Shown here in pieces: positions 26,588-36,418 of a DNA stretch of 64,000 nucleotides. Within the stretch, counting starts at the first letter, position 1. The number at the start of each line of letters is the position of its first letter. Below the pieces are notes generated by a model, which was not told the origin of the DNA, did no database searches, and saw only the letters and a list, made by a program, of their open reading frames with translations. Origin of the DNA: Shewanella sp. c952. Lineage in GTDB: Bacteria > Pseudomonadota > Gammaproteobacteria > Enterobacterales > Shewanellaceae. The translations under genes were made by a program, and so were the position numbers. The stretch lies in NCBI RefSeq assembly GCF_019654975.1, contig NZ_BPEW01000007.1, forward strand, positions 62,001 to 126,000, in the 5' to 3' direction.

Positions 26588-27077
26588 TCCAGTGATTTCT
26601 CTCAATAGCCAAGTTAGCAAAATATCCCATCGCTCTAAGCAAACTGGGAGCGCCTTAGTGATAGGTGTATTTATTATCACAGTGATGTTTCTACTGGCTG
26701 CGACGCTGATCAATGTGCTTGATGATGCCGATCAAGAGATCAGTATCGAGGTGTGGGGCACCCGAGCGTTTGCTGCAGCTAATAGCGGCGCAGATCGCGC
26801 CTTAGCGACTCTGTTCCCTGTCGATGGCAGTGCTGGCAGTTGTAGTAACCCACCACTCTGGGAAATCGGAAACGACACCAGTCTTGTCGGCTTTCATGGT
26901 TGCGAAGTGTTAATGACTTGCTCTGCAACAACTACCAATTCATCACAAAATAACATGACACAATATTTGATTACCAGCACTGCAACCTGCAGCAGTGGCC
27001 AATGTAATTCTGGCAGCGATAGCGATGCTAGCTGTATTCGAGTGAGCCGCAAGGTGGAGGTCGAAGCCCGTGATTAG
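26577..27077 (+). CDS. mshP: MSHA biogenesis protein MshP (PilX-like)
   Basis: The 166-residue product has a basic leader and QTGSALVIGVFIITVMFLLAA, a hydrophobic N-terminal helix without the usual Phe and Glu5. That is the pattern of MshP and PilX-type minor pilins that lack Glu5. A Cys-rich head follows (about 8 Cys, for example CSSGQC). ATG 26577 lies within the end of mshO and the stop lies within mshQ, so translation is coupled on both sides. Confidence 0.87.
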   Translation: MFLNPVISLNSQVSKISHRSKQTGSALVIGVFIITVMFLLAATLINVLDDADQEISIEVWGTRAFAAANSGADRALATLFPVDGSAGSCSNPPLWEIGNDTSLVGFHGCEVLMTCSATTTNSSQNNMTQYLITSTATCSSGQCNSGSDSDASCIRVSRKVEVEARD

Positions 27078-30000
27078 ATTAAAGTACTCATACCAACTAA
27101 TACTATTGTTGTGCTTAAGCATGTTGTCACTCAATGGGGCGCTTGCAGCCGATTGGACTAAAACCTTTAAAGAGGGGGTTAACTCTTATACGAGTTCTGG
27201 GCAAATACGATTTCATAGTGGCTCTAAACTCTTCGATTCTCCTACTAATGGTAATCTTCCGTCTTACAGCGTAACTGATTTTGCTAAGTCAGCTTGTGTC
27301 CCCTCTAATGGTAACTCTAAAAAGTGTAAGGCAGGTAGATATACCGTAGAACTACCAAGCGACAGGATCCCTTTTGAGCAATGTGCTTCAACGAGCAATA
27401 GAAATTTAGGGCCATCAGATGCTGTTAACTATGTGATAGAGGTGCCCGAAGGGCAGTACTCAAATATTAATTCACATTTCTATTATCATACGGTTAAATT
27501 TACCAGCAATGACACCGGCATTTATCGGATTAAGCTGTTAAATATTCAAGATGGCGTACTAGAATTAGCTCCCGGACAATACTGGATTGAAAACTTACAG
27601 ATCGCTGAGGGGGTAACGGTTCGGTTTCCTCCCAACGGCACAGTTAGCTTTTTTGTCAAAAATCATTTCGTACAATACAACCGTTTGCTGGCCTATTATT
27701 CAGACCGATTTTTACTATATGGATACTCTGATATTGATTTAGCAGAAGATTCCTACTTTAGAGGCTATATCGTTTCTGAAGGTAAGTTAATTTTTAGTGA
27801 GGAAGCGAGAGTAGAGGGCGGAGTAACATCTGATTACATTAGTATTGCAGATGACGGCTGGGTAGAGTTTGATGACGAAGCTTGGCGAATAAATGTGGTA
27901 CCCAATTGTGATGTTGATGAGCCTAAGCCCCCTGTTATCCCTCAGTGTCCAGCTGAGCAAAATAATATTCAAGGGTTAACCTACCGTACCTATGACTCGC
28001 GTCCTTGGGACACGAGCAATAATAGCCCTGCCAATAACAGCCAGTTTGATGGGATGATTGATCTTGTAAAAAAAACTCGCTATCAAATTGGCGAGTCCAT
28101 TGAAACTGACTTAGAACAATCGGGACGAGATATTAACCCCCACTCTAGCTCATCAAGAGATCAGGACCTGTACCTAGGTATTTTTGAGGGCTATATCCAA
28201 GCGCCTGAAACGGGTCTGTACACCTTTGCCGTAGATGGTGATGACGCCATTGAATTACTTATTGATGGTGAGGTCGTTACCGGTTTTTATAATACCCATG
28301 CCGTGTGTAATTGCACCTCTTTTCAAGGTCAAATTGCTCTAGAGCAAGGTGCGCATACAATAGAGCTTAGGTTTCATGAGTCCTTTGGTTCAGAAGGTTT
28401 TAAGCTGTATTGGCAACCTCCATCATCAAGTTCATTGACGATTGTTCCTGCTGATAAGTTGTTAACCTGTCCAGCACCGCAATTTGAGTTTGGCCGCGTG
28501 GAGCTTGATGTTAATGGGACCGCGGTTATCAGCTTTGAGCATAGCTATTCGGCTCCGCCTATAGTGATGGTTATGCCAACCATCGATGGTGCTAATGCCA
28601 ATATCGATCGTTCATCAACGGTTAGAATCGATAGCTTAACCACAGGCAATGCCGCAATAAAACAGATTAACTCTGGCGTGTCGCAAGTTCTGGACAAAAA
28701 GATGGATAAGGTAGATTACTTTGTCATGGAACCCGGTTACCGATTTTTAGCGCGTGGCAAGGCGTTGCAAGCGGGTTCTATATCGACCGAACTATATCAG
28801 GGAAAAAATTTGCCAAGCTTGGGTCGAGGCTATGATAGTATAGATTTTGAGCTCGACTTTGGACTTAAACCGGCCATGATTGGCCAGGCGTTGAGTCATA
28901 ACAACAATCGCTTTATTACCACGGTTATTAATAATGTCGATGATAATGGCTCCGACTTTGATATTGCTATAGAAGGCTCAGAAATGTCTTCTGGTATCAC
29001 CCGTCCAGAACTTTTAGGTTATGTCGCTGGTGTTGGACAAGGCGTGATGACAGTCAATGGTGAGAGTGTAAAGTATGAGTTTGCCAACGCTTTAAATCAT
29101 GGCAATGGCAGCTCTGTTAGAAGCTTAAGTCAGCAATGTGCTTTTTTAAATCGTTATGAGCAAGATTATCCTTCACAACCTTTAACTATCGCGAATAAAA
29201 ATCAACGACGTGGTGGTGATGGCGGTTGGGTAAGGCGCTGCACAAAAGATAGCTTTAACGACCATGTCAGCTTCGCGATTGATGAAGATCAACATAGTGA
29301 TGGTGAACGCAGTCACCTTGCAGAAAGTATCGGTTACTTTGCTTTTGAATATGCCGCCGAGCCGCCAGCGGTAAACCATTATCGTATTAACTTCAGTTCG
29401 GGGGCATTAAGCTGCGCTTTGAAAAAAGTCACGGTGCAAGCCTGTGCCGATTCAGCCTGTAGCTCATTGCTAAGTGATCCAGCATTTGTGACTCTGACTA
29501 AAAATGGTAGTAACTATACTAGCGCAAACGTTAACGGTAGCGCTGATATTGAGGTGTGGCACCCACAAGGAGGCACAGTGACGCTAGGGCTCGGCAATAC
29601 CGTACCTAGCGGCGATTATAGTTGCTATATTGATAACAACTTGGTTGATAATAGCCAGTGTAATTTAACCTTTGAAAACAGTGGTATCTACTTCGATATT
29701 GATGACTCTACTGCCTGTAAAAACTCCAGCAACTTCGAGTTATTTGCGGTTAAGCAAGATGAGACGTCAATAGTTCCTCAATGTGTGCCCTTATTTGCCA
29801 ATCAAACTAAACCCATCTCGATGGCATTTAATTATATTACCCCAGATGCCACCGGGATTAATGAGGCTGCCAAGCTAACCATTAACAGCCTTAACGCCCC
29901 AGTCGCCAGTAAAGACATAGCGGGTGGTTCGAGTGAGGAACTGCAGGTTCGCTTTGATGCCAATGGTAAAGCACTGCTGAATGTAAACTACCCAGAGGCA

Positions 30001-31494
30001 GGCAAAGTTGAGCTGGCGGCAACATTAACCGAAGTCATTGAGTCACCTGACGGCAGTAGCAGCGAGATGCTGGTACTTGAGCATAATGATCAATTTGTCT
30101 CAAAGCCTGATGGTTTTCACTTCTTTAATACCTCGGATAAAAATGGCTGCGCTGGCGCTAATTGTGACTTATTTGCCAAAGCGGGTGACGACTTTGACAT
30201 GAGTGTTAAGGCGGTGTGTGGAGCCGACGGTGGCACGCCTTATAAAGATCGCCCAGCCCTTAAAAACTTTAGGTTTACCGATTTAAATATCCAACCTGTA
30301 TTACAGGCGCCATTAGTTGCTAATGGTGATGATAAAGATGGTGTCCTAGGCTTGCTTGGTAGCACCAAACTGAGTTTTGATAAGGGCAATAGTGCGCCAC
30401 TTAAGCTTAGCAATCAAACCTACTCAGAGGTAGGTGCTGTAAGTATTGCTCTCGATGGTGAGGTTAACTATCTAGGGGCCGCGATCCCTGAAGCCAATTC
30501 AGGTAGTGATATATTTGGCCGTTTTTCACCGTACTTTTTAAGTATTAACGCGAACGAACCTAGTCCCGACATGCAATGTGGCAGTTTCACTTACATGGAC
30601 CAGCCCTTTGGCTTTATTTCTGGTAGTGAGCCGACACTGTCGATTAGCGGTAAAAATAAAGCAGGCGCCGAAACGCGAAATTATCAAATAGGAGACTGGT
30701 GGCGCTATCACGGCAAGCAGTGGTCAGATCGCAGTTATAGTGATACCTCTGGCGCCACATCAATCGATGGTGCTGCGTTGCAAGTGCTAGATGAGTCGCC
30801 TATCTCCGGGATTGTCGATTACTATCCGATTAGTGACGATAATAGCGTCCAGCGCGCTTATCTGAGCGGTGCAAAGCTGCACTATGCCCGAACTGCTTCA
30901 CCTGCGGTGCCGTTTAGTGGCCAGTTTGATCTTGCGTTGTTAAAGAGTGATGTGACCGATAAAGATGGTATCTGTTATCGAGATACTGCCAGCGATAATT
31001 GCCGTGAGTTTATTTTTGAGGATATCGCTAAAGACGATGCATTTGCTATGCGCTACGGCCGTTTAGTGATGCAAAATGCCTATGGCCCTTCATCAGAAGA
31101 GTTGCGCCTTGAGCTTGGCACTGAGTATGTCAATGCTAGCTCGCAGTGGGTTAGTAATGGCCAAGATAGCTGCTCGGTTTTCGATACCACTACCGCAACG
31201 CTCGTCGATGATACCGGTTTAGTGCTAACGCCTGATGCCGGGCTTGGCGCCGTCGAGGGCTTTACCAATACCGGTGGCAGCGGTAAAACCGGCTCGATTG
31301 GCTTAGGCAATAGCTTTATCTATTTCCCTGCGCCAAATGCTGAAGGTGAGGTCGGCTTACAGCTGCATGTTGATAAGTGGCTGCAATGGTATTGGAACTT
31401 CGATAGCGCGGCACTTGAGGACCCAAGAGCTAGCGCTTTCTTTGGTACTTACCGCGGCCACGATCGGATCATATATTGGCGAGAAGTTAACTAA
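27070..31494 (+). CDS. mshQ: MshQ, large secreted PA14-domain protein of the MSHA pilus
   Basis: MshQ is the last gene of the msh locus and the probable tip or adhesive component. The 1474-residue protein has a signal peptide (to about residue 26, LNGALA). A beta-helix-like N-terminal part (about 60-280) is followed by a PA14-type domain (about 295-460: YLGIFEGYIQAPETGLYTF, DGDDAIELLIDG, GFKLYWQPP), often carbohydrate binding. The middle (470-770) is a jelly-roll-like region. The C-terminal half (about 870-1470) matches the DUF6701 type seen in MshQ proteins. Many Cys pairs suggest a disulfide-rich secreted protein. It starts with GTG at 27070, 8 bp before the end of mshP. No terminator is evident after it. 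Adhesin function is inferred. Confidence 0.88.
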   Translation: MIRLKYSYQLILLLCLSMLSLNGALAADWTKTFKEGVNSYTSSGQIRFHSGSKLFDSPTNGNLPSYSVTDFAKSACVPSNGNSKKCKAGRYTVELPSDRIPFEQCASTSNRNLGPSDAVNYVIEVPEGQYSNINSHFYYHTVKFTSNDTGIYRIKLLNIQDGVLELAPGQYWIENLQIAEGVTVRFPPNGTVSFFVKNHFVQYNRLLAYYSDRFLLYGYSDIDLAEDSYFRGYIVSEGKLIFSEEARVEGGVTSDYISIADDGWVEFDDEAWRINVVPNCDVDEPKPPVIPQCPAEQNNIQGLTYRTYDSRPWDTSNNSPANNSQFDGMIDLVKKTRYQIGESIETDLEQSGRDINPHSSSSRDQDLYLGIFEGYIQAPETGLYTFAVDGDDAIELLIDGEVVTGFYNTHAVCNCTSFQGQIALEQGAHTIELRFHESFGSEGFKLYWQPPSSSSLTIVPADKLLTCPAPQFEFGRVELDVNGTAVISFEHSYSAPPIVMVMPTIDGANANIDRSSTVRIDSLTTGNAAIKQINSGVSQVLDKKMDKVDYFVMEPGYRFLARGKALQAGSISTELYQGKNLPSLGRGYDSIDFELDFGLKPAMIGQALSHNNNRFITTVINNVDDNGSDFDIAIEGSEMSSGITRPELLGYVAGVGQGVMTVNGESVKYEFANALNHGNGSSVRSLSQQCAFLNRYEQDYPSQPLTIANKNQRRGGDGGWVRRCTKDSFNDHVSFAIDEDQHSDGERSHLAESIGYFAFEYAAEPPAVNHYRINFSSGALSCALKKVTVQACADSACSSLLSDPAFVTLTKNGSNYTSANVNGSADIEVWHPQGGTVTLGLGNTVPSGDYSCYIDNNLVDNSQCNLTFENSGIYFDIDDSTACKNSSNFELFAVKQDETSIVPQCVPLFANQTKPISMAFNYITPDATGINEAAKLTINSLNAPVASKDIAGGSSEELQVRFDANGKALLNVNYPEAGKVELAATLTEVIESPDGSSSEMLVLEHNDQFVSKPDGFHFFNTSDKNGCAGANCDLFAKAGDDFDMSVKAVCGADGGTPYKDRPALKNFRFTDLNIQPVLQAPLVANGDDKDGVLGLLGSTKLSFDKGNSAPLKLSNQTYSEVGAVSIALDGEVNYLGAAIPEANSGSDIFGRFSPYFLSINANEPSPDMQCGSFTYMDQPFGFISGSEPTLSISGKNKAGAETRNYQIGDWWRYHGKQWSDRSYSDTSGATSIDGAALQVLDESPISGIVDYYPISDDNSVQRAYLSGAKLHYARTASPAVPFSGQFDLALLKSDVTDKDGICYRDTASDNCREFIFEDIAKDDAFAMRYGRLVMQNAYGPSSEELRLELGTEYVNASSQWVSNGQDSCSVFDTTTATLVDDTGLVLTPDAGLGAVEGFTNTGGSGKTGSIGLGNSFIYFPAPNAEGEVGLQLHVDKWLQWYWNFDSAALEDPRASAFFGTYRGHDRIIYWREVN

Positions 31495-31627
31495 GCGTCA
31501 CCAAGCCGTGACCGTGGCAAACTATTGACTCACACTTTATCGAGTTTTTGCAAAAAACTTTGCTTCATTAGCAAATGTTAACCTCTACGGCCTTGTGGAA
31601 TTCAAGAAGCATGATAAAGTTACCTGA

Positions 31628-32716
<1,089 letters not shown>

Positions 32717-32728
32717 GACGGTTAAAAA

Positions 32729-32755
32729 GGGCGGTGATTACCGCCCTAGCTTTTT
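32729..32755 (+). terminator. Attenuator-like hairpin between mreB and mreC
   Basis: A perfect 7-bp stem GGGCGGT (32729-32735) pairs with ACCGCCC (32740-32746) around GATT, then TAGCTTTTT runs straight into the mreC ATG. It has the form of an intrinsic terminator and would lower mreCD output relative to mreB. It leaves no Shine-Dalgarno for mreC. Confidence 0.62.
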
Positions 32756-33643
32756 ATGAAACCTATTTTTGTTCGCGGTATATCCAACCAATTTAGATTG
32801 ACCTTAGCTGTCATCATGTCAGTGATTTTACTTGTCGCTAATGACAGGCTTGAGCCTGTGCGCAATTCCTTGTCTTCACTTCTAAGTCCATTGCAGTATG
32901 TCGCCAATATCCCTGGGGTATTGCTTGACGAGTCCGCCGAAAGCCTTGCTACTCGCAATATGTTGGCTAAGCAAAACAAAGAGCTGCTCCGCCAGCAATT
33001 GCTGATGAGTGAACGCTTACAACGTTTTGAGCACCTGCGGCAGGAAAACGACCGTCTACGTGGCTTACTCGGCTCTCCAGTACATATGGACTCCAAAAAA
33101 GTGGTTGCCGAAGTGATGGAGGTCGCTAGCGACCCATTCCATCAGTATGTGGTACTTAACCGTGGTTCTCGCAGTGGTGTTTTTGTTGGTCAACCCGTTG
33201 TTGATGCACAAGGCGTTGTTGGACAAGTTGTGCAGGTGAGTGAGATAACGAGTCGTGTGCTGCTACTTTCTGATACCTCCCATGGCATTCCAGTTCGAAT
33301 TACGCGTAATGACGTAAGAATGATGGCTATTGGTACTGGCTCGTTGGATGAGCTTGAACTACGCCATGTTGCTAAAAGTACCGATGTACGCGCTGGGGAT
33401 TTATTAGTCTCCTCTGGTTTAGGTAAGCGATTCCCTGAAGGTTACCCTGTTGCTCGGGTCATGTCGGTCGAAAAAGATGATGGCAAAAACTACGCAACTG
33501 TTATTGCACAGCCTCTAGCAGCGTTAGATCGTATTCGCTACTTACTATTGATTTGGCCTGATATTGAAGCTGATGAAGCGGAGTTGATTACATCTGAAAG
33601 TGTTAAAGCTGCATTAGAAGCCAACAAGGAGGCGACACCATGA
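32756..33643 (+). CDS. mreC: Rod shape-determining protein MreC
   Basis: MreC is the bitopic elongasome scaffold that activates PBP2/RodA. The 295-residue protein begins MKPIFVRG, like E. coli MKPIFSRG, which fixes the start even though no RBS precedes it. A membrane helix lies at about residues 14-30, a coiled-coil at about 60-105 and the periplasmic beta domain at about 110-275. It lacks the long Pro-rich tail of the E. coli protein (367). It overlaps mreD by 4 bp. Confidence 0.96.
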   Translation: MKPIFVRGISNQFRLTLAVIMSVILLVANDRLEPVRNSLSSLLSPLQYVANIPGVLLDESAESLATRNMLAKQNKELLRQQLLMSERLQRFEHLRQENDRLRGLLGSPVHMDSKKVVAEVMEVASDPFHQYVVLNRGSRSGVFVGQPVVDAQGVVGQVVQVSEITSRVLLLSDTSHGIPVRITRNDVRMMAIGTGSLDELELRHVAKSTDVRAGDLLVSSGLGKRFPEGYPVARVMSVEKDDGKNYATVIAQPLAALDRIRYLLLIWPDIEADEAELITSESVKAALEANKEATP

Positions 33644-34128
33644 GTTTACATGTCGCGAATGGCCGTTGGGTCGTTTGGCTGAGCTTGCTAGTAGCTATGA
33701 TGTTTCAAATCATGCCTTTGCCTGGATTGGTTGAGGCGTGGCGACCAGATTGGTTATTGCTAGTCATTATTTACTGGGCAATGGCACTGCCTCATCGATA
33801 CAACATTCTAACGGCTTGGGTGCTGGGTGTGATGTTGGATATCCTGCTGGGTGCAACGCTAGGCATTCGGGCATTTGCCATGTCGATTGTGGTTTATGTG
33901 GTGGTGTTACATTTTCAGCGCCTGCGTAATTTCCCAATGTGGCAACAAGCTTTGCTGGTGGCGACTCAAGTGGCACTGTATAACCTGATTGTTTTTTGGG
34001 TTCAGTTTGTCACTGGGACTGCAACTTTTGATATCACTTTGTTTTACCCAGCATTTTCAAGCTTGATCATGTGGCCTTGGATATTTTGGATTTTACGTCG
34101 TGTTAGGCGTTTATATAAAGTCCGCTAG
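33640..34128 (+). CDS. mreD: Rod shape-determining protein MreD
   Basis: The 162-residue integral membrane protein has about five hydrophobic helices and the family pattern (MPLPGLVEAWRPDWLLLVIIYW). E. coli MreD has the same size. It is coupled to mreC (ATGA overlap; GGAGG RBS inside mreC). It is part of the elongasome membrane complex with MreC and RodA. Confidence 0.96.
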   Translation: MSLHVANGRWVVWLSLLVAMMFQIMPLPGLVEAWRPDWLLLVIIYWAMALPHRYNILTAWVLGVMLDILLGATLGIRAFAMSIVVYVVVLHFQRLRNFPMWQQALLVATQVALYNLIVFWVQFVTGTATFDITLFYPAFSSLIMWPWIFWILRRVRRLYKVR

Positions 34129-34216
34129 TGAGTTGAGCTGGTCACTATTCTTGTTTAATTATTTTCTACTTGCGCCGCATCTTCTTTGCTAAGTGCGAGC
34201 TAATAGGTATTGTAGA

Positions 34217-34813
34217 ATGAAGTTAGTACTCGCTTCGGCATCACCAAGGCGCAAAGAATTATTAGCTCAGTTAAGCTTTTTGAACTCAGTTAATAACGCT
34301 TTATTTAATTTCGATATTCTGGCTACAGATATCGATGAGAGTCACCGCATCGGTGAGTTGGCTGAAGATTTTGTAGTGCGCTTAGCCACTGAAAAAGCGT
34401 TAGCGGGCCTTAATTTACATCCTGATAATGGTCAGATTGTGGTGTTGGGCTCCGATACTATCGTGGTGCTAGGTGACAAGATATTGGGTAAACCCGCGGA
34501 TGATGCTGATGCTAAAGCAATGCTAACTCAGTTATCAGGGCAAGCACATCAAGTGATGACCGCTGTAGCGGTTACCGATGGCGATAAAACGCTTACTAAG
34601 CTGGTCACAACGGGCGTAAAGTTTTGCAGTATGACTGAAGCTGATGTTTTGGCTTATATCGCGACAGGAGAGCCAATGGATAAGGCTGGAGCTTATGGGA
34701 TCCAAGGACTCGGAGGCAGTTTTGTTGAGGCTATTGAGGGAAGTTATTCCGCAGTAGTTGGGTTACCTTTGGTAGAAACCCGTGCGTTGTTGTGTGAGAT
34801 GAAAGTTTTATAA
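34217..34813 (+). CDS. Maf-family nucleotide pyrophosphatase (YhdE type)
   Basis: Maf/YhdE proteins hydrolyse dTTP, UTP and modified pyrimidine triphosphates, a house-cleaning role. The 198 residues start [16 protein letters not shown], the family signature, and contain SDTIV near residue 80 and the KAGAYGIQG box near 153. ATG 34217 is chosen because the motif must start there; an 8-codon upstream extension is rejected. Between residues 19 and 36 there is a short insert ([13 protein letters not shown]) compared with the usual form. It follows mreD after 88 bp and precedes rng, as in E. coli. Confidence 0.93.
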   Translation: MKLVLASASPRRKELLAQLSFLNSVNNALFNFDILATDIDESHRIGELAEDFVVRLATEKALAGLNLHPDNGQIVVLGSDTIVVLGDKILGKPADDADAKAMLTQLSGQAHQVMTAVAVTDGDKTLTKLVTTGVKFCSMTEADVLAYIATGEPMDKAGAYGIQGLGGSFVEAIEGSYSAVVGLPLVETRALLCEMKVL

Positions 34814-34909
34814 CCCTACAAATTAATAATAAGAAAAATTGTTGGTTGTGAAAATGCTCAATAGCGTCGAATCCTTTTAAGTTAGCTATTTCCCTAAGTG
34901 GGGTGAGTT

Positions 34910-36418
34910 TTGAATACAGGTCGAATCGTGCCAGGCAGAGTCCAGAGAAAAATTGGTTCTGAACTGCTGATCAATGTGACACCAACTGAAGCTCGAGTGG
35001 CTCTAGTTGAGCATGGTGTGCTGCAAGAGGTTCATATCGAGCGACGCATGAAGCGTGGTTTGGTTGGCAATATCTATAAAGGTAAGGTTAGCCGCGTACT
35101 TCCTGGTATGCAGGCTGCATTTGTCGATATTGGCTTAGATAAGGCCGCATTTTTACATGCCTCTGATATTGTGCCGCATACAGAGTGTGTTGCCGATGTG
35201 GAGAAAGGCAATTTTGTTGTACGGGATATTGCTGAGCTCGTTAGACAAGGCCAAGATATTATGGTGCAGGTGGTTAAAGATCCGCTTGGCACTAAAGGCG
35301 CTCGCTTAACTACCGATATTACTCTGCCGTCTCGTTATCTGGTCTTTATGCCTGGTTCTAGCCATGTCGGTGTTTCTCAGCGCATTGAAAGCGAAGATAT
35401 TCGTGCAAGACTAAAAAAAATAACTGAACCCTTTGTTGATGATGATGGTGGATTTATCATCCGCACCGCAGCAGAGAGTGCTGGCGAAGATGAGCTGGTG
35501 CAAGACGCTGCATTTTTAAGACGTGTCTGGGCAAAAGTCAGCGAGCGTCGTAAACGTCGTGGCGTGTCATTACTTTATCAAGATTTGGCTCTGCCAGTGC
35601 GAATCGTACGTGACTTTGTCGGTACCGAGCTTGACCAAATTCAAGTTGACTCTAATCAGACCTATGAAGAGTTGCAGCAGTTTGCCCATGAGTTTATGCC
35701 AGAAATAGCCAATAAGCTTGAACACTATAATGGCCCTATCCCTATTTTTGACCTCTATGATGTTGAAAATGAAGTGCAGCGCGCATTAGGCCGTAAGGTC
35801 GAGCTAAAATCTGGTGGCTACCTGATTATCGATCAAACTGAAGCGATGACTACGGTTGATATCAACACTGGCGCGTTTGTTGGTCACCGAAATTTAGAAG
35901 AAACTATTTTCAACACTAATCTTGAAGCGACCCAAGCGATAGCTCGCCAATTAAGGCTACGTAACTTAGGTGGCATTATCATTATCGACTTTATTGATAT
36001 GCAAGAAGCTGAGCATCAAAAGCGCGTTCTTTCCAGCCTTGAAGCTGCACTGTCAGTCGATAGAGTTAAGACCAATATTAGTGGTTTTTCAGGCCTTGGC
36101 TTAGTTGAGATGACGCGTAAGCGTACCCGTGAAAGCCTAGAGCATGTGCTGTGCGGTGAATGCCCCTCTTGCCTTGGAACCGGAAGCTTAAAAACGGTGG
36201 AGACGGTCTCATATGAAATCTTTAGAGAGATTATTCGTTTAAACCGAGGCTATGATGCCGATGAGTTTTTGGTTTATTGTGCGCCAGCGGTTTATCACAG
36301 CCTTAAAGGTGACGAGAGCCATCTGTTAGCTGAGCTTGAAGTGTATATCTCTAAGCATGTGCGTTTGCAAAATGAACCTATGTACGCTCAAAACAAGTTT
36401 GATGTGGTGATAATGTAG
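34910..36418 (+). CDS. rng: Ribonuclease G
   Basis: RNase G is the RNase E paralogue that matures the 5' end of 16S rRNA. The 502 residues (E. coli 489) show the S1 domain (GNIYKGKVSRVLPGMQAAFVDIG), DNase I-like catalytic DVNTGAFVG-type segment (TVDINTGAFVG near residue 320) and the zinc-link CGECPSC near 417. It lacks the RNase E C-terminal scaffold. The start is probably TTG 34910 with GGGGTGAG upstream, adding about 14 residues to the E. coli start; no ATG is available. Its TAG overlaps the GTG start of yhdP by one base. Confidence 0.95.
   Translation: MNTGRIVPGRVQRKIGSELLINVTPTEARVALVEHGVLQEVHIERRMKRGLVGNIYKGKVSRVLPGMQAAFVDIGLDKAAFLHASDIVPHTECVADVEKGNFVVRDIAELVRQGQDIMVQVVKDPLGTKGARLTTDITLPSRYLVFMPGSSHVGVSQRIESEDIRARLKKITEPFVDDDGGFIIRTAAESAGEDELVQDAAFLRRVWAKVSERRKRRGVSLLYQDLALPVRIVRDFVGTELDQIQVDSNQTYEELQQFAHEFMPEIANKLEHYNGPIPIFDLYDVENEVQRALGRKVELKSGGYLIIDQTEAMTTVDINTGAFVGHRNLEETIFNTNLEATQAIARQLRLRNLGGIIIIDFIDMQEAEHQKRVLSSLEAALSVDRVKTNISGFSGLGLVEMTRKRTRESLEHVLCGECPSCLGTGSLKTVETVSYEIFREIIRLNRGYDADEFLVYCAPAVYHSLKGDESHLLAELEVYISKHVRLQNEPMYAQNKFDVVIM

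Noticed and set aside
33738..33929. Alternative plus-strand frame inside mreD
   Set aside because: mreD has conserved membrane topology and coupling to mreC; the other frame has no features.
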